From Macrothele yani (Eukaryota; Arthropoda; Arachnida; Araneae; Macrothelidae): 64,000 nucleotides of DNA. The position numbers were made by a program, and so were the translations under genes. Below the pieces are notes generated by a model, which was given only the letters and a program-made list of their open reading frames with translations, was not told the origin of the DNA and searched no databases. Positions 23,192 to 36,135 of this stretch are shown here, one piece after another. Within the stretch, counting starts at the first letter, position 1. Each line of letters opens with the position of its first letter. The stretch spans positions 161,602,709 through 161,666,708 of the forward strand of contig CM076997.1 in NCBI GenBank assembly GCA_039090855.1, written 5' to 3'.

Positions 23192-24019
23192 CACTGCTCA
23201 AAGCATTACACGTCCTCCATCGACTTGCTTTCGTCTCACAGTGCATCCTGGTGACAACACTTCCCTAGGTAAACGAGGCACACGTACCCTGCTGTCCGCA
23301 TGGCGCATCAAGAAACAAGATTCATCGGAGCAGATGACCTTTTCCGATCTTTAAAGGCCCAGTTTTGATGCCCGCGTACCCACTGTAGGCGCTTTGAACG
23401 GTGAATCGAGATTAGTTTGGGCACTAGGGTCGATCTGTGGCTACGCAGCTTTATTTTCAGAAGGGTTTGATGTAATGTGTATTGTGACACATTAATCTCG
23501 TCACTACCATTCCAATTACCGGCGAGAGGTGCCACAGTTTTCTTTCTATTATCTAGTACCACACGGGATAGCCTTCGCTCACCTCTAGCATAAATGAGTC
23601 GTGGTTGGGACACAACTTTCAGACGGTTCGTGGTTTTTCGCTTCTCGGACCACTTTTTGAAGGTACTAACCACGGCTGGCCATGAAAACTCCACAGTCCT
23701 TGCTTTCTCAAAAATGCTCTGACCCAGTAATCTTACCTTTACAATTTGGCCTTTGTCAAACTCCCTCAAGCCCGTTGTCTTTCTCATGTGAAGAACAAGA
23801 ATAACACTGATTAACAGAGATCAATATCAGGTGTTATTTATACCGTGTTATCACACACATACCGTAGTTTACTTGCAATTGCTCCAATCCCCATAGTGTC
23901 ACTCTGGTCATAATAGTTTGGCCCTTCGGTGTAACTCTCATCAGGAAGAACTCTTTAATACTTACCACTCAGAAGTACATATGCTTTCTCGTCCAAGTGA
24001 GTGGGTTCCTGTTCTAGTT

Positions 24020-24660
24020 CGTTTGCACGACGAATTACTTCGCCAAAGAGTCGCTTGACCGAAAATCACTTCACCGAGAACATAGTTTCACCGAAGACTC
24101 ACTTGATCAGAACGAACATTTCGCCGAATGGGTCGCACTATCTAAAAGTTCATTTTATGGCAAGATCATTTCGTCGAAGTGTCAATTTATCCAAAACTTT
24201 GGATTCTGTTATATGATCTACTGAAGCGTTGAATCGACTGCTAAAAAGTTAGAGGATGATATAAATATTTATGTTTGATTTTGCTATGTCCATTTCCCCG
24301 TAGGTCAGTCTTCTGACATTGATCAATGATCTTAGGCAGGACTTTCTAACATATTTTAATCCAACACTCTCATACTCCTAAGGTTTGCGTAAAAAATCAA
24401 GTTAATAACGTTGCACTTGTACTCAGGATTAAAACATAAATCACAGGCCGTAAGTCAGCGATAGCATTATTAATTCTTCGTGCTTGAGCAGAAGTACGAC
24501 ATTATTAACTTAACTTGTTATGTAAATTTTTTGAATATAAGTACAGCATATTACAATTTTCTAAAAAGGTCGGGACCTAAGGGTTTGTAATTAATGTTAT
24601 AGGTCAGATGACTGGCCTACGGGTAAGTGCTCATGGAATAATAAAATTTCACTTTTTATC
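24020..24660. other. Spacer with degenerate TTCRCCGAA repeats
   Basis: From about 24025 to 24190 a short motif (TTCGCCGAA, TTCACCGAA, TTCGTCGAA) recurs every 16-20 bp. The same motif style (TTCGATGAA) starts the array at 25031. The rest of the stretch shows nothing recognisable. Confidence 0.5.
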
Positions 24661-24663
24661 CTA

Positions 24664-24995
24664 GCCTTTAACGTTTTAGTTGTCAGTTTTCCGAACCCAC
24701 TATTCAACAGGTATTATAACAAAAACTGAAGTTTTCGATAAACTGAACTTTCCGTGAACTGATTTTTACCTTTCCCTTTAACGTTTTAGTTGTCAGTTTT
24801 CCGAACCCACTATTCAACAAGTCTTGTACCAAAAACTGAAGTTTTTGATAAACTGACCTTTACCTGGATTGATTATTACCCGGTCCTTTAACGTTTTAGT
24901 TGTCAGTTTTACGAACAAACACTGTTCAACAGGTCTTATAACAAAAACTCAAGTTTTCGATTAACTGACCATTCCTTGAAATGATATTTCGATGA
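24664..24995. repeat. 110-bp tandem repeat, 3 copies
   Basis: Each unit starts 'CCTTTAACGTTTTAGTTGTC' and contains 'AACAAAAACTGAAGTTTT' and a 'GATAAACTGA' block. Confidence 0.95.
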
Positions 24996-25030
24996 AATAA
25001 GAAGCTACTCTTCGGGGAAATGTACATTTC

Positions 25031-25208
25031 GATGAAGCGGCCCTTTTGTGTAAACGTATCTCACGATGAAGCGGCCCTTTCGTGTAAACGTATCTCACGA
25101 TGAAGCGGCCCTTTTGCGTAAACGTATCTCACGATCAAGCTGCCCTTTTGCGTAAACGTATCTCACGATCAAGCGGCCCTTTTGTGTATACGTATCTCAC
25201 GATCAACA
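25031..25208. repeat. 34-bp minisatellite, about 5 copies
   Basis: The unit is 'GATGAAGCGGCCCTTTTGTG' followed by 'TAAACGTATCTCAC'. Single-base differences change GATGAAG to GATCAAG in later copies. Confidence 0.97.
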
Positions 25209-25209
25209 G

Positions 25210-26107
25210 ACCGTTTAGTGAAATGTATACCTTTAGATGAAGGGATTTTTCCATCAAGGTGATTTCAACTTTTGTTCTAAAATGAGTGCTTATTTCTTTT
25301 TGATATTCTACAGTATAATGTACTAAATAAAAAAGTGGTTAGTACTTCTATTTTACTTCCTGTTTAAAGAAAGAATGGTTTTTGCAACCCTCAAACAGGT
25401 AAGACGAAAATTAAAAATCTGTGACTTACTAATTTGCCATGCAGAATAATCCATTTAAATAGCAGAGCAATATTATTTATGCAATACCACTCTTATTTGA
25501 TTTCGAGGAAAATATGCGTGCCATGACTGAAGAACACAGTACTCTCTCTGACAGTTCCCTAAAGATAAAAAGTTCTTTCATTTCCTCGATTGATCAATTC
25601 AAACAGTTCAAAACAAGGTTCATCGTAATTAAAAGTGCAATATGTTTTCAAAAAACATAATTTCGTCTCCTGCAGAATATGGCTAGTAGAAAACCAGTTA
25701 ACAGCTGGTTTTCGAAGCAACAACCTTTTCGTGTGACATACACCGGAACTAAATCTTGAAGATTTGAAATTGTTTTAAGATGCCTTATAAATGTCCGCGA
25801 TGTTGCCAGCATTCTGCATTCTTGTTCAATCCTGCAGATGTGACTGAATTAATGGGCTTCTGCTACGGAGTTTAAAATGTAATCCTATCCCACTGCCTCT
25901 CTCTCGTCATCAAACAATGTGCGTTTCACGCCGAAATTTCGTACATATTCATTTGGAAACTTTCTCCCTTCTCTCTCCGCGAAGCTCGCAAAGTAGACAT
26001 TCTGCTGTTCGTACACGTCGCTTCAGTTTTAAATAAAATTAAGGAGATAAAAGGTGAAAAGTATAGTCACTAATGAGGACTTCTTGGATTTCTCCAGAGT
26101 ATTTCTG
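25210..26107. other. Non-coding stretch, nothing recognised
   Basis: AT-rich spacer ahead of the large element's left end. No open frame or repeat was noted. Confidence 0.6.
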
Positions 26108-26164
26108 TACACTGTAAAAAAAATTTCCGTGAATTAACGTAAAATCTTATGGCAGCACAGTTGC

Positions 26165-26830
26165 CAAAATAATTCCGTTCCGTTAATAAAAATTCTGTTT
26201 TTTTACAAAACTTCCGTTTTATAATATTATGTTTTTCCACAAAATATTTCCGTTTTCTGACAGAATTATTACGTTTATTTACAAAAACAGTTTTATAACA
26301 TTCTGTCTTTTCACAAAGTATTTACGTTTTCTGACAGAATTATTACGTTTTTTTACAAAAACCGTTTTGTGCTATTCAGTATTTTCACAAAATATTTGTG
26401 TTTTCTTACAAAATAATTACGTTATTTTACAAAACCTGTTTTATACCATTCCGCATTTTCACAAAATATTTCTGTTTTCGGACAGAATTATTACGTTTTT
26501 TCACAAAATTTGTTTTGTAACATTTGGTGTTTTGATAGAATTATTATGTTTATTTACAAAAACTGTTTTATAACGTAATGTTTTTTCACAAAATATTTGC
26601 GTTTTCTGACAGTTACTATGTATATTTACAAATATTATGTTTTATATTTTATCCAATTATTTATTCCCTGGGCATAATTCTTTACATAGAAACGTTATGT
26701 TTAATAACGTTTTCCCACAAATTATTTCTTTCTGATAGAATTATAAATTTAATTACGAAACTTTTATATTATTTCACTTTTCCGCAAAATAATGATGTTT
26801 TCTGACAGATTAGGTCTGGTCTTCAAATTT
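26165..26830. repeat. About 88-bp tandem subterminal repeats
   Basis: Seven or so units alternate 'TTTTCACAAAATATTT', 'GTTTTCTGACAGAATTATTA' and 'TTTACAAAAACTGTTTTATA'. They begin 55 bp inside the putative left terminus and fade out by about 26860. In CACTA-type elements, such repeats are transposase-binding sites; that role is inferred here. The 114- and 75-codon open frames across this block are repeat artefacts. Confidence 0.9.
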
Positions 26831-26869
26831 TTTTAAATATTCTGTTTCCCAATAAAATATGTATTCAGA

Positions 26870-28477
26870 CAATGTTTTTTTTTCATAAATTTTAATTTCT
26901 AAATATCATTTTTGTGATATTTAGGTTTTCTTTTAATTACATTGTTTTTTACATAATTTCTTTGCACACATTATGGTCGAAACGAGTATCATATAATATT
27001 GTATGTAAGAAAACACCCAAAAACATTTCGCATGGAACATGCATTTACACAGAACCAGGCGAAATATAAGGTGTGAAAACTAAATAGGCAAAGTACCTCA
27101 ATAATATTTTATTTCTATAAACTGTTTATGTAAGTAGTATTTGTTTTCAGCAGGCAAATTTTGTTTTGTACAATGTTTTGGTTTATACTTACCACACATA
27201 TTTTTTTTTATACTCACCACAAAATTTTTCCTTTGTAATTAATATTTTAGTCAGTTCTGTTTATGTAAATAGTATTTACATTTCTGGCAACAAAACGTCC
27301 TACAGGAATTCTTATTTAAAAAGAACTGGCAGGTTTTTTCACACAATATTTTTTTTGTTAGAAGATCTGTTTTATAACACCGTTGTTTACAAATAGTTTT
27401 TGCAGGAATATTTCAGATTTTCATTTTTAGAAACCACCTTATACAAACAGTACAAATACCACATGTTAATGGTCAATGTGTTCTGTTTACGAAATGACAG
27501 TATGATCAATAGCAGATCTGTACTTATTCTTGTTGCCGTCACTCATATGTTTAGTATCTTTTAGCACCAGCTTATGTGTACAAAATTTTTTGTCATTGTT
27601 TCAGCAGAATTTTTGAAGAATATTGTAGAATTAAAAAAAAAAAAAACAAAAAAACTGCCTGTTCTTAACACTTCAATGAATGGCTTTTGGGTTTTCTTCT
27701 GAATCTATGTTCCAAGTTATAAACATGGCTGTTGTATAAATCAACTTGTAATTTTAATGGAATGAAAAGATTTCATAGGAGTAGAAATCGGTCATGGCAA
27801 CTATGTAAGCATAAAAAAAAACTTCAAGTGTTTTGGTAGGAATTTAATGTTCCAGAGTTTTATTTTCCTGCACAGTAAAATGCTAGGACACAACAATAAT
27901 AAACAAATGAAACATTAATTACAAATTGTAATTACCCACAGCTCGCTGTTTTCAAAGATGTTGTTAGCCAGCTAACATTTCTTAGGTATATTTGAATTTC
28001 TCCAAAACCACCAGATTATTCAAAGCTAGCTGGTATGATTAACAGCTTGTATCAAGCTGAAAGCTCTGTAAATGCCTACATGTGTTTACACTAAGACTAG
28101 AAATTACCATTGCTTATAAACAGGAAAGATAAATGTAGATACATTTTGTAATTGTGATTTTCAACACTACATCTGTTAATGCTACTGTATCATATAGGAG
28201 TGCTAGCATTTTCCTTGCATTACTAGTAGTTAGAAAAAAAAAAGATCAAAGCTAATTACTGCAGTTTTCATAGAATATTAATGAGATTTGACCATTAACA
28301 TAAAGATGGATGATTTTAGAGGAGCATTCGTGCTCTTTTAAACCTTCAGTATTAACATTAACGTCTGTCATGATATTTGTTCTATAATTATTCTTATACC
28401 AAAATGCAAATACGTATGTCAGATTTCAAAGATTCAACAAACTACATTTAATGATATGTGCCCCACTTTATTTCCGA
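26870..28477. other. Non-coding interior of the large element
   Basis: Very AT-rich. Continues the T-rich style of the subterminal repeats to about 27420, then holds no recognisable feature. An A-rich run lies at 27632-27653. Confidence 0.5.
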
Positions 28478-28661
28478 TTATGTACAGAAAAAAAAAAAAT
28501 GCTTCAATTTCATTTCTAAAACTGGACCAAATTTGAAAAATTGTTTCAACAATGTTTTTATCTTTTCTTCAAGTTGCAACACCCTAGGTGCTATTGCAGG
28601 CTGCTGCACCTTCTTTTTGGAACTTTCGTTCTCCTCCGAGGGTTTATGTTTGCAAAGCACC
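28478..28661 (-). other. Candidate last exon inside the large element
   Basis: On the minus strand an acceptor CTGTTTTTCAG precedes 61 open codons ending at a stop at 28478. The block has clearly higher GC than its flanks. It encodes 'KKKVQQPAIAPRVLQLEEK', then a Leu/Lys/Phe-rich helix. The product is not recognised. Position and strand fit a 3' exon of the minus-strand transposon gene, but no linking exon was found. Confidence 0.35.
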
Positions 28662-28899
28662 CTGAAAAACAGAAAATGCAAAGAATTAGTATTAAACACA
28701 TAGCATTAAATTTTGTGCAAAGTAGGGTAATGATACGTATAACTGTTGTGTACATTTGGTTAAACATTAAAATCATTAATATTCTTGATGATTATGAAAT
28801 TGTAATATCATATCTCAAAATATATGTATGCACCAAAGAAAACTTAGTAAGGCTCGTGATGATAATGGATAAACAAATTTAAATAAATAAATTACGCTG

Positions 28900-29879
28900 C
28901 CGCGATATCCCCAAAACAAAAATAGACTAGTTTGTTTAAAAAAAAAAATGACCTGCCAATGGGATTGTATGAGATGTCACTAAACAAAACACAAAAATTG
29001 CACATATTATCCTAGAATCACTGAACACAAGAGCAAATGTGACTCAGAAATTGGATGAGAAAGCTGACCAGCTGTATTTATTTATTTGCAGCTGAGGCCT
29101 CTTGCCTGGCTGAAAAGAACTTTTTTTGTTTCACAGAATTTCTTTAACAGACGAATTTGAGCATTAATTTTAACACATCACACCCGAGAAGGCCAAAAGA
29201 GGTTTACACCCAAGTGAACTTTGAAGGGACTCATATTTCACAAGCTACACCATTGATTAGTTCCTTCACTTAATTTACATTCATTTTGGAAATATTTTTC
29301 ACCGAAATAAATTATCACAAAAGCATGGGATAACTACTCTTTTCACAACTACCAAATTTACACCAATATACCAAAATTATATAGAATTGCTTTGTAATTA
29401 TTCACTCATATTTATTAACAGGCTTTGAAGACAATCACATTTCTAACCCCCCACCTCCCCCAGCTTGAATATACCACTCCATCCACATGAATACATCACA
29501 CATCTTTACACTTTGGCCAATAAGAAAAAAATAACAGATACAGAATTTTTGAAAGACAGTAATGCATTACATTACCTCTTCTTCTAGCTTTGCAAATTTC
29601 TAAATTTTCTACCCCAAATCCTCTTAACATAAGTACCTTCTCTTTCTCTATTTCAACATTTTGATTTAAAACTCCAATTTAAAAATTTAGCATACCCTTT
29701 CGGGGCATCTGATGGGTCAAACAGAAAATAACATTCTTAGCAATTCCCCTTTCATTCTTCCTTCACAAAGACATACAAAAAATAGGAAAAAAAAAAATGT
29801 ATTCAACACTTGCTCAACATCAGAAACTCATTGACTTGGATTTTTTTCTTTTATCAGGCAAAATGTATCATGTTTCATA
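28900..29879. other. Non-coding interior, nothing recognised
   Basis: AT-rich, with no open frame of note. Confidence 0.5.
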
Positions 29880-30249
29880 TCTGAAACAATCATTTGATGT
29901 TTCTGAATATTTCTGTTTCACGCGTTATGTTCTGTGAAGGTTCAACTGGCTGATACGTAGCGTCCGACAGTGAAAATTATTTGTGTCAATTGATCATTAT
30001 AGTTAAAAAATACATATTAATGCTTACCACTTGAGAATTACCCCGCTTTCCTTCATTGTCAGCGAAGGAAAGCGGGGTAGTTCGCAAGTGGTAAGCATTA
30101 ATACGCTTAATATGTATTTTTTAATTATAATGGTCAATTGACACACAAATAATTTTCACAGTCGGACATTACGTATCAGCCAGTCAAACTTTCATAGGAC
30201 ATAACGCGTGAAACAGAAATATTCAGAAACATCAAATGATTGTTTCAGA
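29880..30249. repeat. Foldback MITE, 370 bp, flanked by TA
   Basis: The outer ends are TCTGAAACAATCATTTGATG and its inverse. The arms are about 180 bp and close on a perfect inner stem CCCCGCTTTCCTTC/GAAGGAAAGCGGGG with a 9-nt loop (30055-30063). TA lies on both sides (29878-29879, 30250-30251). Arm similarity is high, so it is younger than most repeats here. It encodes nothing. Confidence 0.92.
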
Positions 30250-30434
30250 TACTATATATGTTCCACGTATAATGGCATGATTTGGTTAATACCATAATGT
30301 GCAACTAGAAAGTATCATGTTTCATCAGAATTATAAAATAGCAATCAAACACTTTCTATTTGGAATTTCCGCTTCCTGCTCTTATCTTTTTCTGCATATG
30401 GAGATGGGCCTTCATTGTTTATGAAGAATTTTGA

Positions 30435-30689
30435 TGGCCAAAGGAAAAAAAGGAAATATTTAAGGTTTTACCTTTCTGGTGCACTCAACTCATCGGTGAG
30501 GGTGGAGAAGTCATGTTGAAAACCGTCCAAGAAGACGTCAAGGAAAATGGGATGTCATTAGACCTCAGAACAATGATGCACAACCTATGTCTCAGGACGG
30601 GTGTCGCGTTGGCCCGCCATCACGACACTACCAAAACTAAATTTTTCGTAATCGTACGCCAAATTATTTTCTTCCATGCTGAACGCTGA
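30435..30689 (+). other. Stop-to-stop open frame with coding-like composition
   Basis: 84 codons are open without an early ATG, including 'KTVQEDVKENGMSLDLRTMM' and 'HNLCLRTGVALARHHD'. GC rises sharply from about 30490 to 30640. No family was recognised. It may be an exon of a plus-strand gene together with the SWIM exon at 36136, or part of an undescribed insertion. Confidence 0.25.
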
Positions 30690-30699
30690 AGTTCAAACC

Positions 30700-33600
30700 T
30701 GCACATGTGCGGCGTAATCGTTCGGAGAATGGCCAGTCCAGCGCTGATGCTCCTTTTGTTTACTTTGTTCCCATTGGCTGCTGATCTTCTAGCAGTGCTT
30801 GTTTGTTCTCGGTCGACACTAAAGTGGATGGCGTACAGGTATTGTGACGTAACATCATTCGTTCCACTGATTCCACATTAACTGGTACTCCGTGTTATGG
30901 TGACTTGCACTTTTGAGTGAAGCCTTTCCCTCTGCTTTTCCAGTTAGTATGGATAAATGCTGATGGTTTTCTTTACTGGAATACCTTTTCTGATGATTGA
31001 TTTCTTGCAACAACCACCTTAACCCCCACCCCACCCCCCACGCAGTCTATTTTGAATTTAAACCACTTTTTTAGCTTCCCACGTCACTCGAATGCATGTG
31101 GTTTCTACTTTATTTTGTGCGCTGTTTGGACTTTTTTTTCTTTAGAGAAAAATGCATGCTTCTCTTATAATCTAATTTTATTTCTATCAGAACCAAATTT
31201 TGTCTCCTTGTTCTGGATTTTTCCAGAGGGGCGGAGCAAACTTCCTCCAGTTCTTGCTGTTTCATGCATTTACAGCTTTTCGCTTACTATCTTTATTTTT
31301 AAGGCTATTTTGCTTTGGGTGTTGGAGGTTTTTATTTTTGTAGCCTTTTATATCTGAGAAAAGTCCCTCAATTCACTGTTTAATTTACTTCTGGAGCACA
31401 TAGATTTTTATTTAGTGCATCTGCATCATTTTGCATAGAAATGCAGAATTTATCGAAAATTACTGAAATGAAAATCTTTTTGGTGCTTGTGTATGTTTAA
31501 AGACCAGGAATATGCTGTCCAATTTAATCAATTCTAAATAAATTAGTGCGCAATTCCTAGCAAAAATAGTTTTTTCAGCATGAGTTTGTGCGAAAAATCC
31601 AGATTTTGCTCCGAGTTTTCCTAAGCTTTGAAAAGAGCTAAGAAAAGCACTTTTTATTGGGGAGTTTAAACTCCTCTAAAGGCAGAGAAGCCTACTTATT
31701 AAGGCAGCATACCTATTTTATAAATTTATCCTTCCGTAGTGCAATGGAGGAAAGACTTCTTGAGAACCTAGCACTTTTTATAGCAAAGCTTACCCACTGT
31801 ACTTAGGCAACAGTTGACCTTTTAACTCGTCTCTTCAATTAATATTCAAAGAGAACAATCTTTATTATTCTAAGTGCAATGATAGAAAGGGCAGAGGACC
31901 CACTTTTTGCCGAAGCACGATGGGCGACCTTCCTTTTTAATCTAAAAGCCTGCTGAAATATTATAATTACTAAACATCCATGAAGATTCCAAGTTCTGAT
32001 GTCTCCTGACTTCAAGAGCTTCGCGAGCGGCGAACTGAACAAATAGCAGTTCCGAATGATGTGATGCCATGCTGTCTGGACCGGAGGAAGTCGTATTTGA
32101 TCGAGCCTTAATGTGCGGCACTGCTGTTGCGCGTGATGTCATAGCAGGGTTCTTAACATTTCAAACAAAACAGTATTGCTCGTATGTGTGAACCTTGTTT
32201 TTGACGAAGTTTACACATTCATTCGTTTATCATCTAGGATTATTAAAAAGCAAGTTCACAAACAGTTTGTTATGTTGTTATCTTCATAGATTATTAATCA
32301 AAAGTTCATAAAAGGCAAGTTTTTTTGTTTCAATTCATAGGCTTCCAACATAATTCATGCATTCGTTTCTTAACAAGTTTATATATCAACTACATTTTAA
32401 ACTAGGAGTTGTAAATAATAAGTTAGGTTTTTGCATCTAAACATAGTTATTCCATTTTTAATATCTACAGACCAAGCCACACAAGTCTGGGTGGGCTTTT
32501 ATTAGAGCACCGAGAGATTTGTTACTCAGTGTTCATGCAAGTTTGCTTTAAACCTTTTTGTTTCATTTGATACGTATTTAAGGTTAAGCAGCTATAACTT
32601 TTGGAAAAGTGTTTGATATTCCACACCTATCCCCCAACCGACAGACGAATTCATGTCATTGGGTTATTTGTATTTGGTAGTTTGTTTTTTGGGAAGTGTT
32701 TCACATGACTTTACTGTTTTTGTATCAGTTTATATTTCAGCGTTGGAGGGGTTTTTTTTTGTGTCGTCTCCACGGTAAGCAGAGTGATCAGGAACAATGC
32801 TCGCTGAAAGGATTATGACTTATGACGGCATTCCCTCTTGGCTTGCTGTATGGGCCGGAATTCAGGGAAACATTTACTATTAGGGAGACAGTACTGAATT
32901 CATGGGGGAGAGGGTGGACCTCGAAGCAACTTTTTCTTGTGCTATTTTACTTAATTTCTTTTCCATTAATGCTTAAAAAAATAAAAAAAAATTGACCTAT
33001 GAATTTCCACTTCCAACACATTTTTATTTGTACACCTGGCAGACAACTGGATTTCTTATTTGCAAGCCCAGACCAATAACTTTGATAACCATTTTATCTT
33101 GTCAATGACATTTTGCAAGTACTAATAATGATAAAATTAAAGTAACATTGAAATTTTATTTTTTAATGGAGTCTGTGGTACTGGAAAAGCTGTAAAAAAA
33201 TTCAAGTGGGTTTATTTACCTTTATTAATGCAATGTAAAATAAATAACTGTTGTGGAGGGAAGTGGAAATTTTTAACTTCTACTTAATTTGCTTTTTGGT
33301 TAGGAATTCTTGCCCTGTGGCTACAAGAATAAAAACAGGAGATTTTCTTTACAAGTGCTGCCATTTCTGAGGCACATTTATAGCTGAGAACACAAAGTGG
33401 AAATATGTTTTGCATGACTAACACTAAAAATTTTCAAAACCAATGTTTCCTCCACAACAATTTTAAAATTTATGTTTTATCAATTATTAGTGGAGGTACC
33501 CAGCATTGTCCAGGATAGACAAAGTTTGTTTTTGAGCACTTCAAAATTATTCACCATGCTGAATCACAAAGCAGTACTTTATTTGCACCTGCCGTTCAGA

Positions 33601-34317
33601 CAACACCTTATCACAATTTATAATGGCCGTTCTGAGCCCTAAAAACTCAAAATAGCAAACATGTACAATACACTTCGTGCACATCGCTTTCAGCTTTCTA
33701 GTGTAGATAAGGCACTTTCTAGCAAATCGCTTAGAAAACCATCAAGAATGATGCATAACCATTTGGACTCTTTCCCGTTTGCCTGTACCACGGACACTTG
33801 CGAGCAGTGAAGCGTCACCTGATGACTGTTGCTCTGACATGGAGCAATACTTCAGCAGCCGACTTTCACCCAGTCTATAGAGGGCCTCATAAAAACACAT
33901 TTGACCCCCTTAGGGATGGAATTTCTAAAAATCGTCCCACCTGTTTTTTAATCTGGGTGATGAAGAGTTTGTATGCTAATTTTGGTGTAAATCCATCAAA
34001 CCGCTTATGAACATATCCAGAACAAACATATTGTTTATCTACATTTTATCGTTGACGTCTTTCGGAAGCAAGTAGCCCAATGCCCCAGTGGCGGACTTAA
34101 AACTTTGGAAAAGAAGAACTATTGCATGCATGAACAAACTCACCTTGAATAATGGTTTCATTAGATGAACAAAACTATTATTTAATAAAATAACATAATA
34201 GGAGCACTATACACATAACATATTGAGGGTTCATTTCTTTTTAAAGCTTGCATTATTGCAACTGCTGATGAACAATTTACGTTCGGTTGCCACTTAGCGT
34301 ATAATTTTTTTTTTTTT
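30700..34317. other. Interior of the large element without recognised genes
   Basis: Moderately GC-rich patches lie at 30690-30900 and 31950-32150. Neither gives a recognisable protein. Poly-pyrimidine and A-rich runs are common. Confidence 0.4.
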
Positions 34318-34532
34318 TTTTTGATTTGAGGTTTAACGACCACCGCGAGCAACTCAATGGGCTATAAGCAGTCGCCCGTTCCTAATTTAGGATAACTGGT
34401 TCCAGGGAAGGGAGAGAGCCAGTGCCGTAAGACAAACACAACATCCATGCCTCACTGGGATTCGAACCCGGACCCCTTTCAGACGAATGATCAGAGGCCA
34501 TCACCTTAGACCACTGCGCCACCGGGGCGGCT
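34318..34532 (-). mobile_element. tRNA-derived SINE, near full length
   Basis: The head on the minus strand reads 'GCCCCGGTGGCGCAGTGGTC' (A box) and 'GGTTCGAATCCCAGTGAGG' (B box). The body contains 'GTTGTGTTTGTCTTACGGCA' and the tail ends in an A-run (T-run 34307-34322 on plus). This is the best-preserved copy in the window. Confidence 0.92.
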
Positions 34533-34962
34533 GTATAGAGTTCATATGATGAACCACGCACTCGACGCAAAGAGAATTTCAAAACAATTCTTCTCTTCCT
34601 CTCATGTGTGGACTTTTTTTTAACTTTTCGACTACTGCGAAGTGCGCAGTATCTTTCCTTGTGTTTCCAACAAAACATACTTTAACTTTTATATATATAG
34701 AAATAAATAATTTCAGAGAATAACATGTGTTTTTGAATTAGTAGTAGCATCACTTTTGAGAATATTTTTGTGTTGTAAAATTTAGAAAATTATTAAGTGT
34801 TGTGCAGGGGAAATCATACTTTTAAACATGTCTTTCTTATACTTCATAACATTTTGCAGCATTTTTTCAACTGAAAAATATATTCAATCTCATACAATAA
34901 AAAGTTAAACAAGTAATTTTAAATTTAAATATTAATAAATATTGAACCTTTCACTGTATTAC

Positions 34963-35018
34963 CTGTGCCCAGATCGACTCCATTTTCTAGTTTCTTCAGG
35001 TCATTAATAAGGGGATCA
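34963..35018 (-). pseudogene. Short exon of the CACTA-like transposase
   Basis: On the minus strand it encodes 'DPLINDLKKLENGVDLGT' and ends at a donor G|GTAATA. This peptide is the conserved segment that follows the 'RSEMELMQL' region in the same protein family. A stop lies just upstream in frame, so the 5' side is damaged or the acceptor is lost. It sits in the correct order and strand relative to the exons at 37490-40066. Confidence 0.55.
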
Positions 35019-35355
35019 AATTAAATGTTTACCAAATTAAACTCTGAACCCCTAGCACTGTACTCCAAAAAAATAAAAAAAATAATGAATATCAAAAGTA
35101 CTTTTGAGATACTAAATGATGATAGATCAAAAAACTAAATTTGAGTCACTAAAATAATAATGGTATCTACTGTTTTAGTAATGCCTGTATTTTAAATACT
35201 ATTGCTATACCGAATTTAGTAAATGTTTACCAAATGTGTAACACTAAATTTACACGACAATGCTGAAAAAAAGAAAGTTTTTGTGGTTGCAATAAACACT
35301 TTGTCAAAATAAAAAAATAAAAAATATTACATCAAATTATTATTTAGCTAGCATA

Positions 35356-36102
35356 CACTGAAGAGCAATTGAATTAGAGATACCTGTCTAGTAACGTGTA
35401 GTACCACCTTTCGACCTGATGACTGCGGCGATTCGTCTCGGCATGGACTCGACAAGACACCTGAAGCTTTGGGAAGCCATACAGATCCACGACCAGTGAA
35501 CAAGCTCCCACAGTTCACGAAGATTTCATGATGGGGGGAGGGGGGTCAGAGCCTCGAACATCTCTCTCAATGGTATCCCAGATGTGCTCGATGGGATTTA
35601 TGTCAGGTGACCTAGCTGGCCAAGGAAGCGAGGTCACGTCGGTGGAGTGTTCATCCAACCATTCGGATACAATTTGGGACCGATAGCATGATGCATTGTC
35701 TTGTTGCAGGATGAGGTCCCAAGCGGGATCTTGAAGACTCACAAATGGTCGTCCAGGATATCCCAGTAACGTTGATCTGTGAGGGACGATGTCGCACGTA
35801 CCAGGGGTTCCATTTCAGTCCACGTAAACAGTGCCCAGACGAGAATGCCACCCCCATAGCTTGAAGAGTACCCTGCTGGCAAGAAGGATCCATCACTTCA
35901 TGTGATTTGCACCGTACTCGTATTCTGCCATCCACATGTACTAACGTGATACTGCGTCGGACTCTTACCGATTTCCATCGCATCACTCCTTATATTGTCG
36001 GATCGTTGTATAAGTCATGTCATTTCCGTTTATAGGGCCACCCACAGCACCACATTTGCATAACGCCAGCTGTCTCGTCTCTAATCCAATTGCTCTTCGG
36101 TG
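35356..36102 (-). mobile_element. Internally deleted Tc1-like element (family G)
   Basis: 747 bp, flanked by TA (35354-35355, 36103-36104). The inverted ends read CACTGAAGAGCAATTGAATT and CACCGAAGAGCAATTGGATT. Inside is the C-terminal transposase only: 'ILQQDNASCYRS' (second Asp) and 'LPWPARSPDINPIEHIWD' (third Glu). The DNA-binding half is gone. The element lies 33 bp upstream of the SWIM exon. Confidence 0.95.
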
Positions 36103-36135
36103 TAATTATAAGCCCCGCCCCCAAACGAATTTCAG

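Larger units (their letters stand above)
21880..23931 (-). mobile_element. Tc1-like element split by later insertions (family F)
   Basis: The right end is CACCGAAGGGCCAAAC (minus strand) next to TA at 23932-23933. The left terminal repeat is not visible. Transposase pieces on the minus strand are, in order: the N-terminal half at 23308-23787 ('REFDKGQIVKVRLLG', ending at a DES motif near 23318), a piece with 'FFQQNNAPCHLKAQ' at 22460-22630 (second catalytic Asp changed to Asn), and a C-terminal piece with 'LDIKPVEHLWFV' near 22020. Two insertions separate them: a solo LTR at 22632-23191, and a minisatellite plus a tRNA-like stretch at about 22050-22460. Confidence 0.88.

Noticed and set aside
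24020..25270. One transposon bounded by the TTCRCCGAA-type repeats
   Set aside because: The motif is short and irregular, the two sides are not clear inverted repeats, and no gene lies between.
26229..26805. 114- and 75-codon frames rich in Phe and Lys
   Set aside because: They follow the period of the subterminal repeats and carry no domain.
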